From assembly GCF_008085915.1 (NCBI RefSeq), contig NZ_VSJK01000024.1, positions 1 through 44,908 of the forward strand: DNA of 44,908 bases, in the 5' to 3' direction. The translations under genes were made by a program, and so were the position numbers. The stretch's first letter is position 1. Every line of letters begins with the position of its first letter. The notes under the pieces are model-generated. The model ran no database searches and was not told where the DNA came from. It worked only from the letters and a program-made list of their open reading frames with translations. The stretch is from Oceaniovalibus sp. ACAM 378. GTDB lineage: Bacteria; Pseudomonadota; Alphaproteobacteria; Rhodobacterales; Rhodobacteraceae. Shown in pieces: positions 44,406-44,908 of the stretch.

Positions 44406-44636
44406 ATGACTGATAATCCAGACCCGTTCCCCGCCGAGGTGCCTGTCCGCGAGCCTTCCGAGGCACCGCCGTCTCCACTACCGAAAACCCGGTTAAAGAG
44501 CCTGATGAAAGAGCACCCGAGGAACAAACGTTCAATAGTCTCTCAGAGTGATCTTTTTCGGCGTCAAAAAGGCGGTTCTTGCCTTCATCGGACGCACTCA
44601 CGGATTGCAGCTCATAGTCAGGATCTAAATCAGTGA
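44406..44636 (+). CDS. Possible small proline-rich protein, maybe frameshifted
   Basis: MTDNPDPFPAEVPVREPSEA then PPSPLPKTR. The first 27 residues are proline- and acid-rich; after that a second frame (ENPVKEPDERAPEEQTFNSL) continues the same composition better, suggesting a one-base slip near 44480. Upstream, 44280-44408 has a lysine-rich frame (KKPKDELRRLEETLGDAPAS) ending with an ATGA overlap but lacking a clean start. I recognise no family. 44228-44405 holds nothing else. Confidence 0.3.
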   Translation: MTDNPDPFPAEVPVREPSEAPPSPLPKTRLKSLMKEHPRNKRSIVSQSDLFRRQKGGSCLHRTHSRIAAHSQDLNQ

Positions 44637-44668
44637 CGATTAATGGGTGGATACTTCATCTGGCGGTG

Positions 44669-44908
44669 TCAGCAAATCGTGTTGGTGTGAGCGCCTGACA
44701 CGAGCAGCAGGCTGAGCACGTCCCGATGGCTGCGCCCCACATTGTCGCGGGCGGCGTGCCATCGGCCGTAGGCTGCGAGGATCCTGGAGGCCGGACCGCA
44801 GAACGGCTGCATGAAGCCGCGGAATCGCCCGATGAGGGCATTTACGGTATTTATGTGATGGCTGCGCGGGGTGCGCTTCGAGCGCCGTCCTGCGTTGAGC
44901 GCAAAGTG
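44669..44908 (-). CDS. Transposase, C-terminal part (cut by window edge)
   Basis: 79 residues running in from the right edge: HHINTVNALIGRFRGFMQPF then CGPASRILAAYGRWHAARDN to a stop at 44669. The HxNTVN...GRF..FM..F.G pattern resembles the end of IS1595/ISXO2-type transposases, in which an Asn/Glu-containing helix completes the DDE site. Family assignment is tentative. Confidence 0.5.
   Translation of the reverse strand, partial: HFALNAGRRSKRTPRSHHINTVNALIGRFRGFMQPFCGPASRILAAYGRWHAARDNVGRSHRDVLSLLLVSGAHTNTIC

Noticed and set aside
1-44908. CRISPR arrays, tRNA or rRNA genes, replication origin
   Set aside because: No regularly spaced repeats, cloverleaf or rRNA-like stretch, and no repABC or dnaA-type gene was seen on reading through the window.

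Overview
The window looks like an accessory region of a marine-type alphaproteobacterium of the Rhodobacteraceae (Roseobacter-like). I infer this from the GC-rich codon use, the soxBDAG sarcosine oxidase operon, IclR- and RpiR-controlled ABC uptake operons, a CsbD stress gene behind an EcfG-type promoter, and insertion sequences typical of the group (IS6, IS66, IS701, IS21, IS5, IS3, IS110 and a Recombinase-In-Trio element). I see no rRNA, tRNA, CRISPR array or replication gene, so chromosome and plasmid cannot be told apart.

Layout. 1-106: start of an IS110 transposase running off the left edge. 417-6180: an IclR regulator divergent from an amino-acid-type ABC transporter operon that ends in a RidA-like protein and a SelA-fold PLP enzyme; this looks like uptake and breakdown of an unusual amino compound. 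6261-9666: insertion-sequence debris (a Tn3 transposase piece, one intact IS6, fragments of three other IS6 copies) around a HicAB toxin-antitoxin pair and a truncated HPP membrane protein gene. 9879-14925 (minus): soxB-soxD-soxA-soxG, heterotetrameric sarcosine oxidase. 15075-23553 (plus): an RpiR regulator, a complete peptide-type ABC transporter (binding protein, two permeases, two ATPases), an M19 dipeptidase-like protein and a PgdA/PuuE-like deacetylase. The divergent sox operon and this transporter operon flank one regulator and probably form one unit that imports and opens a sarcosine-yielding substrate.

23691-24969: an IS21 remnant fused in frame with an IS6 transposase, which has cut off the front of a PfkB sugar kinase (remnant 24970-25458). 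25565-30759 (minus): a sugar/polyol ABC transporter with an embedded xylitol-dehydrogenase-like enzyme. 30888-36769: a nested mobile locus in which an IS3 remnant is split by an IS66 remnant, itself broken by an intact IS5 element and by a decayed Recombinase-In-Trio element with 39-bp perfect inverted repeats. 36839-39973: a GlpD-like dehydrogenase and an FGGY kinase, which fit the polyol system beyond the mobile block. 39986-41620: a MITE-like repeat and an IS701 element whose transposase needs a -1 frameshift at a canonical slippery heptamer. 42136-44908: a Crp-family regulator, a decayed PHB depolymerase, a CsbD gene with a stress promoter, and a transposase tail at the right edge.

A theme across the window is that each of the three ABC operons carries a perfect 10-bp-stem hairpin exactly between the binding-protein gene and the next (permease) gene, which would favour excess binding protein.
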